From Comamonadaceae bacterium (GTDB taxonomy: Bacteria > Pseudomonadota > Gammaproteobacteria > Burkholderiales > Burkholderiaceae_C): a stretch of 64,000 nucleotides of DNA. The stretch is from positions 1 to 64,000 of the forward strand of contig CANFOQ010000008.1 in NCBI GenBank assembly GCA_947448745.1, given 5' to 3'. The notes under the pieces are model-generated. The model worked only from the letters and a program-made list of their open reading frames with translations. It was not told where the DNA came from and searched no databases. Of the stretch, positions 44,800 to 53,585 are shown one piece after another. How positions within the stretch are numbered: position 1 is the stretch's first letter; every line of letters begins with the position of its first letter. The translations under genes were made by a program, and so were the position numbers.

Positions 44800-45591
44800 T
44801 TATCCGCCGGTGATGCAACTGACACCGCCGTCGATGGCCAGCCATTGGCCGGTGATGTGTTTGCCTGCATCAGATGCATACAACACGGTAATGCCTTTCA
44901 AATCTTCATCGTCACCCAAGCGGCGCAAGGGCGCATGGGCGGTCAACACGTCTTCGCCATAGGTCTCGAAGGTGCCCGCGGTCATTTTGCTGGGGAAGAA
45001 CCCAGGGCAAATCGAGTTGACCCGAATATTGTGAACGCCCCATTCACCCGCCAAGGCGCAGGAGAAATTGATGACCGCGGCTTTCGAGGTGTTGTAGGCG
45101 ATGGTGTTGATGCCGGTGGGGTTGCCGCCCAAGCCGGTGATGGACGCGATGTTGATGATGCTGCCGCTGCGGCGCGGAATCATGCTGTGCTTGCCGATGT
45201 ATTGGCTCAAGATGAAATAGCCGCGCACATTCAAATTCATGACCTTGTCCCAACCGTCAATCGGATGGTCTTCGGCGGGTGCGCCCCAAGCGGCACCGGC
45301 GTTGTTCAGCAGCACATCGACATGGCCAAATTGTTTCAAGGTGTGTTCACCCAGGTTTTGCAGTTCGGCTTGATCGGCGCAGTTGGCCGCCATCCAATGC
45401 GCATCAATACCAGCAGCTTTCAATTCAGCCACGGCCTGCTCCAACTCGGCGGCTTTGCGCGACGCGATCATCACCCGTGCACCCGCCTCGCCCAAGGCAT
45501 GCGCCATTTGCAAACCCAGGCCACGCGAGCCCCCGGTCACCAAGGCGGTTTTGCCGGTCAAATCAAACAGTTGTTTCACGGTGCGTGTCAT
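44800..45591 (-). CDS. SDR-family oxidoreductase
   Basis: The 263-residue classical SDR has TGGSRGLGLQMAH near residue 18, NNAGAAWG near 93 and the active-site YNTSKAAV near 164, ending GQWLAIDGGVS. It resembles 3-oxoacyl reductase or gluconate dehydrogenase-like SDRs. I chose the ATG at 45591, which has AAGGA 8 bp upstream, over one five codons earlier. It lies 24 bp after the acyl-CoA dehydrogenase gene and is likely part of the same transcript. Confidence 0.88.
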   Translation of the reverse strand: MTRTVKQLFDLTGKTALVTGGSRGLGLQMAHALGEAGARVMIASRKAAELEQAVAELKAAGIDAHWMAANCADQAELQNLGEHTLKQFGHVDVLLNNAGAAWGAPAEDHPIDGWDKVMNLNVRGYFILSQYIGKHSMIPRRSGSIINIASITGLGGNPTGINTIAYNTSKAAVINFSCALAGEWGVHNIRVNSICPGFFPSKMTAGTFETYGEDVLTAHAPLRRLGDDEDLKGITVLYASDAGKHITGQWLAIDGGVSCITGG

Positions 45592-45615
45592 CTCAGGGTC
45601 CTTCATTGCAAAAAA

Positions 45616-47430
45616 TCAAAAAGCGTCTTCGGGCATCTCAGCGCAAGTAGCGTCTCGGCTTGAGACCACCTTCAGCCAAGCGCCCATTTTGGGCAACTCG
45701 TAGTGGTAGAAAAATTGACACGCTTGGCGGCGGCCCACATGGGCGGCCTCTGTGCCCGTGCTGGCCAGGTGCAATTCCAACCAAACCCAAGCCAACACGG
45801 TGTGGCCAAAGGCCTGCATGTAGGGCACGGCATTGGCCAAGCTCAAAGCCGGATCTGCGCCCTGCCAAGCGGCATGGGTGGCTTGCAACACCTCGCTCCA
45901 AGCATGGTTCAAGGCATGGGCATAGGCTTTGGTTTCATCGGTGTGGGCCCGCGCCATGGTGGCTTGCATGCGTTCGCCCAGAAGTTGCAGGCCCATGCCT
46001 TTTTCAAGCAGCACCTTGCGCCCCAACAAGTCCATGGCCTGAATGCCATGGGTGCCTTCATGGATCATGTTGAGGCGTTGATCGCGCCAATACTGCTCCA
46101 CTGGGAAGTCGCGCGTGTAGCCGTAGCCGCCGTGAATTTGAATGGCCAAACTGTTGGCTTCCAAGCACCATTCACTGGGCCAACTTTTGATGATGGGCGT
46201 CAAGACTTCCAGCAACCACTGCGCTTGATGTTGTTGCTCAGGTGTGCCAGTGTGCAATTCATCCACCAACTGCGCACCATACAAACCCAGCGCCAATGCG
46301 CCTTCGCCATAGGCCTTTTGTGCCAACAACATGCGCTTGATGTCGGCGTGTTCAATCAAGCGCACAGGTGCTTGTGCCGGGTCTTTGCCCGCCGGTCCCA
46401 CAGGGCGACCTTGGGTGCGGGTTTGCGCATAGTCCAAGGATGCGTAGTAACCGGCCAGACCTAGCATGGTGGCAGCCAGTCCAACACCAATGCGGGCTTC
46501 ATTCATCATGTGGAACATGCATTGCAAACCCTTGCCCTGCTCGCCCACCAAATAACCGATCGCCCCAGCACCACCGCGCACAGGGTATTTGCCTTCGCCA
46601 AAATTCAACAACGTGTTGACCGTGCCGCGCCAACCGAGTTTGTGGTTCAAGCCCGCCAAGGCCACGTCATTGCGTTCACCCGTAAGTTGTCCATGGGTGT
46701 CCACCAATTTTTTGGGCACGATGAACAGTGAAATGCCTTTGGTGCCTGCAATGGTTTTGCCATCAGGCCCGGGAATTTTGGCCAACACCAAATGGATGAT
46801 GTTCTCGCTCAGTTCATGGTCACCGGTGGAGATCCACATCTTGTTGCCCTTGAGGCGATAGCGTGGACCTAAAGGGTCTTGCGCATGGTCTTCGCCATCC
46901 GGTGTGGCGCGGGTGGCCACGTCGGACAACGACGACCCGGCTTGGGGTTCGCTCAGGCACATGGTGCCGCTGAAACGGCCGTTGAATTCATTCAAGGCAA
47001 ACACTTCTTTTTGCAACACGCTGCCGTGCTTCATGAGCAAATTGGCATTGCCCACGGTGAGCATGCCGCCGCCAATGCTGACCGAGGCACACGCAAAAAA
47101 AGCGTTGGCTGCGGCTTCCACGGTATAGGGCAATTGCATGCCCCCGATGTCAGCGTCTTGCGCTGCACTCAGCATGCCGCTTTGCACATAGGCATCGTGC
47201 GCGTCTTGGGTGCAAGCGGGCAGAATGACTTTCTCGCCATCAAAGGCCGGTTCTTCCACATCGACTGTGCGGTTGAAGGGGGCGTATTTGTCACGTGCGA
47301 TGCGTTCGCAGGTGTCGAGCACGGCGTCAAAGGTGTCGCGCGAATGGTCGGCAAAACGTTCGCGTTCGGTCAGGCGGGTGACGTTCAACCAGTCGTACAA
47401 CAAAAAATCAACGGTGTGTCGCAGGCGCAT
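45616..47430 (-). CDS. Acyl-CoA dehydrogenase
   Basis: The 604-residue FAD enzyme introduces the first double bond in beta-oxidation. Visible are the FAD/substrate segment MCLSEPQAGSSLSDV near residue 156, KMWISTGDHELSENIIHLVLA near 197, the catalytic Glu region in GYGYTRDFPVEQYWRD near 450, and a C-terminal extension of about 120 residues found in the bacterial long-chain ACAD group. It keeps the expected N-terminus HTVDFLLYDW. On the minus strand TATAAA lies only 8 bp before the ATG, and no Shine–Dalgarno is seen, so the mRNA could be nearly leaderless. Confidence 0.92.
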   Translation of the reverse strand: MRLRHTVDFLLYDWLNVTRLTERERFADHSRDTFDAVLDTCERIARDKYAPFNRTVDVEEPAFDGEKVILPACTQDAHDAYVQSGMLSAAQDADIGGMQLPYTVEAAANAFFACASVSIGGGMLTVGNANLLMKHGSVLQKEVFALNEFNGRFSGTMCLSEPQAGSSLSDVATRATPDGEDHAQDPLGPRYRLKGNKMWISTGDHELSENIIHLVLAKIPGPDGKTIAGTKGISLFIVPKKLVDTHGQLTGERNDVALAGLNHKLGWRGTVNTLLNFGEGKYPVRGGAGAIGYLVGEQGKGLQCMFHMMNEARIGVGLAATMLGLAGYYASLDYAQTRTQGRPVGPAGKDPAQAPVRLIEHADIKRMLLAQKAYGEGALALGLYGAQLVDELHTGTPEQQHQAQWLLEVLTPIIKSWPSEWCLEANSLAIQIHGGYGYTRDFPVEQYWRDQRLNMIHEGTHGIQAMDLLGRKVLLEKGMGLQLLGERMQATMARAHTDETKAYAHALNHAWSEVLQATHAAWQGADPALSLANAVPYMQAFGHTVLAWVWLELHLASTGTEAAHVGRRQACQFFYHYELPKMGAWLKVVSSRDATCAEMPEDAF

Positions 47431-47452
47431 GCTCGAACTTTATAAGAGAAAA

Positions 47453-47474
47453 AACCCGTCACGCAGGACGGGTT
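47453..47474 (-). terminator. Rho-independent terminator after the thiolase gene
   Basis: On the minus strand the 8-bp stem AACCCGTC / GACGGGTT encloses CTGCGT and runs into TTTTTT. It lies 25 bp beyond the thiolase stop and just ahead of the acyl-CoA dehydrogenase start, so it separates the fadB–thiolase transcript from the next operon. Confidence 0.82.
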
Positions 47475-47498
47475 GGGTTGGCTTGTCAGGTGCGCGAC

Positions 47499-48674
47499 TT
47501 AAAAGACTTCAAAAACACCTGCTGCGCCCATGCCACCACCGATGCACATGGTCACGCACACGCGTTTGGCACCGCGGCGCTTGCCTTCGATCAGGGCGTG
47601 GCCGGTCAGGCGTTGACCACTCACACCATAGGGATGGCCCACAGCGATGGCACCACCGTTGACGTTCAGCAGTTCAGCGGGGATGCCCAGATTGTCGCGG
47701 CAAAAGAGCACTTGCACCGCGAAGGCTTCGTTCAATTCCCACAGGTCGATGTCTTGCACCGTCAGGCCCAATCGCTTCAACACTTTGGGAATGGCATACA
47801 CCGGACCAATGCCCATTTCATCGGGCTCGCAACCGGCCACCGCAAAGCCCAAGAAACGGCCCAGGGGTTTCAAATTGCGCTTAGAGGCCAGCTCTTCGCT
47901 CATGATGACGCATGCACCAGCGCCATCTGAAAACTGGGATGCATTGCCAGCCGACACCACGCCACCGGGCATGGCGGGCTTGATGCTGGAGATGCCTTCT
48001 TTGGTGGTGCCGTCGCGCAGACCTTCATCCACACTGACCGTGACTTGCTTGGTCATCATGCCCATGACTTTGTCCACCACGCCCGCTTGCACCGTGATGG
48101 GGGCGATTTCATCAGTGAACTTGCCCGCAGCTTGCGCCGCACAGGCTTTTTGCTGACTGGCTGCACCGTACTCGTCCATGGCGTCACGGCCGATGTTGTA
48201 GCGCTTGGCCACTTGCTCGGCGGTTTGCAACATGTTCCAGTAAATCTCTGGTTTTTTCTTGTTGAGGGCTGGGTCCATCAGCATGTGCTGGTTCATTTCT
48301 TGTTGCACACAGGAAATGCTTTCCACACCACCGGCCACATAGACCTCGCCTTCACCCGCGATGATGCGTTGTGAGGCCAGCGCGATGGTTTGCAGGCCAG
48401 ATGAACAAAAACGATTGATGGTCAGGCCACTGACCGTGACCGGGCATTCGGCCATCAAGGCGATTTGTCGAGCGATGTTGGCGCCGGTGGCACCCTCGGG
48501 GTTGGCGCAACCCATGATCACGTCTTCGACTTCGTTGGCATCAATGCCAGCGCGGGCAATGGCGTGTTTGACCGCGTGGCCACCCAAGGTGGCACCGTGG
48601 GTCATGTTGAAAGCACCGCGCCAACTTTTGGCCAAAGGGGTGCGGGCGGTTGAAACGATGACTGCGTTGGTCAT
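47499..48674 (-). CDS. fadA: Acetyl-CoA C-acyltransferase (beta-ketothiolase)
   Basis: The 391-residue thiolase cleaves 3-ketoacyl-CoA in the last step of beta-oxidation. Active-site Cys90 is in [10 protein letters not shown], the His is in [15 protein letters not shown] near residue 340, and the second Cys is in [14 protein letters not shown] near 377. It follows the multifunctional FadB-like gene by 9 bp, the classic FadBA partnership. Biosynthetic (PhaA-like) use is less likely in this context. Confidence 0.92.
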   Translation of the reverse strand: MTNAVIVSTARTPLAKSWRGAFNMTHGATLGGHAVKHAIARAGIDANEVEDVIMGCANPEGATGANIARQIALMAECPVTVSGLTINRFCSSGLQTIALASQRIIAGEGEVYVAGGVESISCVQQEMNQHMLMDPALNKKKPEIYWNMLQTAEQVAKRYNIGRDAMDEYGAASQQKACAAQAAGKFTDEIAPITVQAGVVDKVMGMMTKQVTVSVDEGLRDGTTKEGISSIKPAMPGGVVSAGNASQFSDGAGACVIMSEELASKRNLKPLGRFLGFAVAGCEPDEMGIGPVYAIPKVLKRLGLTVQDIDLWELNEAFAVQVLFCRDNLGIPAELLNVNGGAIAVGHPYGVSGQRLTGHALIEGKRRGAKRVCVTMCIGGGMGAAGVFEVF

Positions 48675-48683
48675 GGTGGTTCC

Positions 48684-50786
48684 TTAATTGAAAGTTTTGC
48701 CGTCAGCGACCAAGCGTGCCAACAAAGGCGCGGGTTGCCAGAACTGGGCGTCATCGTGCGGGTTTTGCGCAAAGCGTTTCATGGCTTGGATGACGTTGAA
48801 CAAACCGAATTGGTCGGCGTACAGCATGGGGCCGCCACGGTAGATGGGGAAACCATAGCCGGTGATGTAGACCATGTCGATGTCGCTGGCTCGCGCCGCA
48901 ATGCCCTCTTCCAAAATGTAGGCCGCTTCGTTGACCAAGGAGAACACCAAGCGCTGCACGATTTCATCGTCGCTGATCTTGCGCGGTGTGATGCCCAAGG
49001 ACGTGCGGTGCTTGGCGATCATGTCTTCCACATCTTTGTTCGGGATGGCGTCACGCTTGCCCGCCACATAGTCGTACCAGCCCTTGCCCACTTTTTGGCC
49101 AAAGCGCCCTTGTTCGCACAACAAGTCAGCGGTTTTGCTGTACTTCATATTGGGTTTTTCAACATAGCGGCGCTTGCGGATGGCCCAGCCAATGTCGTTG
49201 CCCGCCAAATCGCCCATGCGGAAGGGGCCCATGGCGAAACCAAATTTCTCCACCGCCTTGTCCACTTGTTGAGGTGTGCAGCCTTCCTCGATCAGGAAGC
49301 CTGCTTGACGGCTGTACTGCTCGATCATGCGGTTGCCGATGAAGCCATCGCAGACGCCCGACACGACAGCGGTTTTCTTGATTTTCTTGGCCACATCCAT
49401 GACCGTGGCCATGATGTCTTTGCCGGTGTCGGCACCGCGCACGACTTCCAGCAGTTTCATCACGTTGGCAGGGCTGAAGAAATGCAGGCCCACCACGTCT
49501 TGGGGGCGCTTGGTGAAATGCGCGATGGCGTTGACATCCAAGGTGGAGGTGTTGGAGGCCAAGATGGCACCGGGTTTCATCACCTCGTCGAGTTTGTTGA
49601 ACACCTGTTCTTTGACCCCAATTTCCTCGAACACGGCTTCAATCACCAAGTCGGCGTCGGCCAAGTCTTCGTACTTCAAGGTGGTGGACAGCAAGGCCAT
49701 GCGTTGTTGGAATTTGTCTTCCTTCAGCTTGCCTTTTTTCACTTGCGCTTGGTAGTTTTTCTCGATGATGGCGATGCCTTTGTCCAAGGCTTCTTGCTTC
49801 ATCTCCAAAATCTTCACAGGAATACCGGCATTCAAGAAGTTCATGCTGATGCCGCCACCCATGGTGCCGGCACCGATCACAGCCACGCTCTTGATCTCGC
49901 GCTTGGGGGTGTCGGCCGGCACATCGTCAATCTTGGAGGTGGCACGTTGAGCCACAAACAAATGACGCAAAGCGCGGCACTCAGGAGTCCACATCAGGTT
50001 GATGAAGATTTCGCGCTCGGCTTTCATGCCGTCGTCGAATTTCATCTTGGTGGCGTTTTGTACCGCTTCAATGCATTTCAAAGGCGCAGGGTATTTGCCC
50101 TTGGTCATGCCGTTGACCATGTTGGTGCTGAACTTGAAGAAGGCGTCTGCGTTGGGGTGTTTGCAAGGCAGATCCCGCACACGCGGCAAAGGGCTGGTGC
50201 CAACCACGCCTTTGGCAAAGGCCATGGCTTCTTCCAGCAATTTGTCCGCTGAAGACGCCATCTCGTCAAACAATTTTTGACCCGGCAACATGGCCAGCAT
50301 CTCACTTTGAATCGCTTCGCCGCTGACGATCATGTTGAGGGCCGCTTCAACGCCAATCACACGCGGCAAACGCTGTGTGCCACCGGCGCCAGGGATCAAA
50401 CCCAATTTGACTTCGGGCAAGGCCACCGAGCAACCGGGGGCGGCCACACGGTAATGACAGCCCAGCGCCAACTCCAAACCACCACCCATGGCCACCGTGT
50501 GGATGGCTGCCACGGTGGGCTTGGGGCAGTTCTCCAGGGCGGTGATGAGGTTGAGCAAATTCGGTTCTTGCAGGGCTTTGGGTGAGCCGAATTCTTTGAT
50601 GTCGGCGCCGCCTGAGAAGGCCTTGCCCGCACCTGTGACCACGATGGCTTTCACCGCGTCATCGGCCACGGCCTGGTCCAAGCCATGGATGAATGCTTGG
50701 CGGGTGGCCAAGCCCAAACCGTTGACCGGTGGATTGTTCAAGGTGATCACAGCGACGTCGCCGTGAACTGCGTAGTCAGCACTCAT
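48684..50786 (-). CDS. fadB: Enoyl-CoA hydratase / 3-hydroxyacyl-CoA dehydrogenase, FadB/FadJ-like
   Basis: The 700-residue protein carries out the two middle steps of beta-oxidation. The N-terminal crotonase domain (residues 1–190) has SGGADIKEFG near 60 and MGGGLELALGCHYRVA near 98. The dehydrogenase domain starts near 295 with the NAD motif AVIGAGTMGGGIS and continues with HFFSPANVMKLLEVV near 430 and the C-terminal dimerisation domains. Domain order and length fit the FadJ/peroxisomal MFE type rather than FadB of E. coli in detail. It heads the fadBA operon, with an operator-like palindrome 47 bp upstream. Confidence 0.93.
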   Translation of the reverse strand: MSADYAVHGDVAVITLNNPPVNGLGLATRQAFIHGLDQAVADDAVKAIVVTGAGKAFSGGADIKEFGSPKALQEPNLLNLITALENCPKPTVAAIHTVAMGGGLELALGCHYRVAAPGCSVALPEVKLGLIPGAGGTQRLPRVIGVEAALNMIVSGEAIQSEMLAMLPGQKLFDEMASSADKLLEEAMAFAKGVVGTSPLPRVRDLPCKHPNADAFFKFSTNMVNGMTKGKYPAPLKCIEAVQNATKMKFDDGMKAEREIFINLMWTPECRALRHLFVAQRATSKIDDVPADTPKREIKSVAVIGAGTMGGGISMNFLNAGIPVKILEMKQEALDKGIAIIEKNYQAQVKKGKLKEDKFQQRMALLSTTLKYEDLADADLVIEAVFEEIGVKEQVFNKLDEVMKPGAILASNTSTLDVNAIAHFTKRPQDVVGLHFFSPANVMKLLEVVRGADTGKDIMATVMDVAKKIKKTAVVSGVCDGFIGNRMIEQYSRQAGFLIEEGCTPQQVDKAVEKFGFAMGPFRMGDLAGNDIGWAIRKRRYVEKPNMKYSKTADLLCEQGRFGQKVGKGWYDYVAGKRDAIPNKDVEDMIAKHRTSLGITPRKISDDEIVQRLVFSLVNEAAYILEEGIAARASDIDMVYITGYGFPIYRGGPMLYADQFGLFNVIQAMKRFAQNPHDDAQFWQPAPLLARLVADGKTFN

Positions 50787-50832
50787 AGGGTTTCCTTGTC
50801 AGAAGCGTTGTTGCGTGTGGGAGGCATAAAAA

Positions 50833-50854
50833 AGAACGACCGTTCTATTTTATA
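50833..50854 (-). promoter_or_regulatory. fadB promoter with overlapping palindromic operator
   Basis: AGAAC-GACC-GTTCT at 50833–50846 is a perfect 5-bp inverted repeat. On the minus strand TATAAAAT (50854–50847) abuts it, so the repeat covers the likely transcription start of fadB. This is the classic geometry of a TetR-type repressor that is released by acyl-CoA. No -35 box is clear, and no regulator gene is in the window. Confidence 0.55.
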
Positions 50855-51545
50855 CCTCCAACCATTCTTGCCGAACCGATGCGTTTTCACGCAAGGCCGC
50901 TGGTGTGCCATCGAACACGATGCTGCCGTGGCCCATAACCAGCGCCCGATCCGAGATGTTCATGGCGATGGTGAGTTTTTGCTCGATCAGGAGGACGGAA
51001 ATACCGCGGTTGCGCAGCTCCCGCAAAAAATCGCCCACCAAGGCGACGATCTTGGGTGCCAAGCCTTCGGTGGGCTCGTCAATGATGACCAGGTCAGGGC
51101 CGCCCATCAGGGTGCGACACAGGGTCAGCATTTGTTGTTCACCGCCCGACAGCACACCTGCCTCGGTGTGTTGTCGTTCGCGCAGTCGCGGAAACAAGTT
51201 GTACATGTCCTCAAAGTTCCAGCGGCCGGTGGGCTTGTCGCCTTTGAGGCCGAGCAACAGGTTTTGATGCACCGTGAGTTTGGGGAAGATGTCACGGTTT
51301 TCAGGCACATAGCCCAGCCCCATGTGGGCAATGTCAAAGGGTTTGCGGCGCAGCAGACTTTGGCCTTTGAAGCTCATCTGCCCTTCGCACTGCACCAGGC
51401 CCATGATGGCTTTGGCGGTGGTGGATCGGCCAGAGCCGTTGCGCCCCAATAGCGCCACGATTTCGCCTTGCCCGACCGTGAAGTTCACGCCCTGCAACAC
51501 ATGGCTTTTGCCGTAATAGGCATGAAGGTCTTGGATGTGCAGCAT
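50850..51545 (-). CDS. livF: Branched-chain-type ABC transporter ATP-binding protein LivF
   Basis: The 231-residue ATPase belongs to the LivF group, one of two ATPases of Liv-type importers. Walker A reads GRNGSGRST at residues 34–42, with Arg in place of the usual Lys; signature LSGGEQQML lies near 138 and Walker B DLVIIDEPTEGLAP near 158. I chose the ATG at 51545 (MLHIQDLHAYYG), 1 bp after livG, because the longer frame overlaps livG. It is the last gene of the liv operon and its end overlaps the fadB promoter region. Confidence 0.92.
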   Translation of the reverse strand: MLHIQDLHAYYGKSHVLQGVNFTVGQGEIVALLGRNGSGRSTTAKAIMGLVQCEGQMSFKGQSLLRRKPFDIAHMGLGYVPENRDIFPKLTVHQNLLLGLKGDKPTGRWNFEDMYNLFPRLRERQHTEAGVLSGGEQQMLTLCRTLMGGPDLVIIDEPTEGLAPKIVALVGDFLRELRNRGISVLLIEQKLTIAMNISDRALVMGHGSIVFDGTPAALRENASVRQEWLEV

Positions 51546-51546
51546 G

Positions 51547-52311
51547 TCAGTGGCCCTGCTCTTCCATGCTGCCCAAATAGGCTTCTTGCACCCGCGCATT
51601 GGCGCGGATTTTGTCGGGTGTGTCGTACGCAATGATTTCGCCATACACCAGCACTGCGATCTTGTCGGCCAAGCCGAACACCACGCCCATGTCGTGCTCC
51701 ACGGTCAACAAGGTTTTGCCTTGGGTGACGTCTTTGATGAGTTCAATGAAGCGCTCGGTTTCGCTGTTGCTCATGCCGGCAGTGGGTTCATCGAGCAGCA
51801 CCACATTCGCGCCACCGGCCATCGTGATGCCGATTTCCAAAGCCCGTTGCTCGGCATAGGTCAGGTTCATGGCCAAGACCTCGCTTTTGGCCTGCAAGTG
51901 GATGCGTTCCATCCACTCATGGGCCAAGGCATTGGCGTCTTTCAAGTTGCCCAAGAAGGACCAAAAACTGTAGCGATGCCCCAGGCTCCACAACACGGCG
52001 CAGCGCAGGTTTTCAAACACGCTGAGTTTGGGGAAGATGTTGGTGATTTGGAAGCTGCGCGACAAACCCAGACGGTTGATCTCGAAGGGTTTGCTGCCGT
52101 CAATGCGCTGGCCATTCAAATGGATTTCACCGCTGCTGGGCGCAAAGCGTCCGCTGATCAGGTTGAACATGGTGGACTTGCCCGCGCCGTTGGGGCCGAT
52201 GATGGCGACGCGCTCACCACTCACCACCTCCAAGTCGAGTCCACGGATGATCTCGGTGTTGCCAAACTGCTTGCGCACCGCTTTCAGGCTCAAGGAAATG
52301 GCTTGGCTCAT
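51547..52311 (-). CDS. livG: Branched-chain-type ABC transporter ATP-binding protein LivG
   Basis: The 254-residue LivG-type ATPase has Walker A GPNGAGKST at residues 39–47, FQITNIFPKLSVFENL near 90, and the typical LivG substitution of the signature (LTYAEQRALEIG near 155), followed by Walker B NVVLLDEPTAGMS. The ATG at 52311 overlaps the livM stop (ATGA). The Walker A lysine is intact here, unlike in LivF. Confidence 0.94.
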   Translation of the reverse strand: MSQAISLSLKAVRKQFGNTEIIRGLDLEVVSGERVAIIGPNGAGKSTMFNLISGRFAPSSGEIHLNGQRIDGSKPFEINRLGLSRSFQITNIFPKLSVFENLRCAVLWSLGHRYSFWSFLGNLKDANALAHEWMERIHLQAKSEVLAMNLTYAEQRALEIGITMAGGANVVLLDEPTAGMSNSETERFIELIKDVTQGKTLLTVEHDMGVVFGLADKIAVLVYGEIIAYDTPDKIRANARVQEAYLGSMEEQGH

Positions 52312-53585
52312 GCAAGCTCCTTGGGCGCTGCCGCCAGTTCGGCCTGTATGTGCGCCCACATCGGTTGAAAGCGTTGGCGCAACCACTCGAACCCTGCAAA
52401 GCCCACAGCCCACAAAGCCAAAGCCATCAGCCACGTGCTGCTGTCTTGCGTGTTCAACACCACGCCGGCAAAGGGCAATTCGGGCCCGATGGAGGCGTTG
52501 AGTTGTTGGTGGTAAATCATTTCCACCAAAGCACCCGCGCCGGCAAACATCAACAAGCAGGTGAGGGCCATGCCCGCGTAGGTAGGCAACAAACGACCCA
52601 AAGCACCGGCTTTGGCCACCCGTGCATTGGCCATGATGAGACCCGCCAAACCGCCGGGTGCATAAATGACCATGAACAAAAACACCAAGCCCAAATACAG
52701 CAACCACGCTTTGGTGATCTCGGACAACAACACAAAGGCCAACACCATGAGGATGCCACCCAAGATGGGGCCAAAGAAGAAGGTGGCACCGCCCAAAAAT
52801 GTGAACAGCAAATAAGCGCCTGAGCGGCCTGTGCCGACCACTTCAGCCGTGACGATTTCAAAATTCAAGGCGCCCAAACCACCTGCAATGCCTGCAAAAA
52901 ACCCGGCAATGATGAAAGCGCGGTAGCGCACTTGTTGGGTGTTGTAGCCAATGAATTCGACCCGCTCGGGGTTGTCACGCACCGCGTTCAAGATGCGACC
53001 CAACGGTGTTTGGGTGAAGGCATAAAGAAGACCAACCGAGACAAAGGTGTAGGCGGCAATCAAGTAGTACACCTGCCGCTGCGGTCCGAAGGTGATGCCC
53101 CAAAACGCTTGGCCCACCACGCGGTTGCCAGACACACCAGCCTCGCCGCCAAAAAATTCGGAGAACATGAGTGACATGGCAAACACCAGTTCGGCCATGC
53201 CCAGCGTGATCATGGAAAACGCGGTGCCCGATTTGCGCGTGGTGACAAACCCCAGCAACACGGCAAAGCCCAAACCGGCGACGCCGCCCACCAGGGGCAG
53301 CAAGACCACCGGCAAGTGCAACTCGCCTTTGCCCACCGCGTTCAGGGCATGGATGGTCAGGTAACTGCCCAAACCGGTGTAGACCGCATGACCAAAACTC
53401 AGCATGCCGCCCTGCCCCAACAACAGGTTGTAGGACAAGCAGGCAATGATGGCGATGCCCATTTGCGACAACATGGTGAGCGACAAATTGCTGGTGAAGA
53501 CCCAAGGGGCGACCAGCAAGACCACGGCGAAGCCAAACCATATCCATTGGAGGGTGTTGGAAGACGTGCTGTTGGTGTTCATCAT
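52308..53585 (-). CDS. livM: Branched-chain-type ABC transporter permease LivM
   Basis: The 425-residue permease has about ten membrane helices, with the LivM signature LSYNLLLGQGGMLSFGHAVY near residue 50 and NPERVEFIGYNTQQVRYRAF near 215. After the usual core it carries an extra C-terminal part of about 85 residues (two further hydrophobic segments, then WAHIQAELAAAPKELA). ATG at 53585 overlaps the livH stop. A second ATG directly follows. Confidence 0.92.
   Translation of the reverse strand: MMNTNSTSSNTLQWIWFGFAVVLLVAPWVFTSNLSLTMLSQMGIAIIACLSYNLLLGQGGMLSFGHAVYTGLGSYLTIHALNAVGKGELHLPVVLLPLVGGVAGLGFAVLLGFVTTRKSGTAFSMITLGMAELVFAMSLMFSEFFGGEAGVSGNRVVGQAFWGITFGPQRQVYYLIAAYTFVSVGLLYAFTQTPLGRILNAVRDNPERVEFIGYNTQQVRYRAFIIAGFFAGIAGGLGALNFEIVTAEVVGTGRSGAYLLFTFLGGATFFFGPILGGILMVLAFVLLSEITKAWLLYLGLVFLFMVIYAPGGLAGLIMANARVAKAGALGRLLPTYAGMALTCLLMFAGAGALVEMIYHQQLNASIGPELPFAGVVLNTQDSSTWLMALALWAVGFAGFEWLRQRFQPMWAHIQAELAAAPKELA

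Noticed and set aside
48735-50252. 505-codon plus-strand frame opposite fadB
   Set aside because: FadB motifs on the minus strand are unambiguous; the opposite frame has none.
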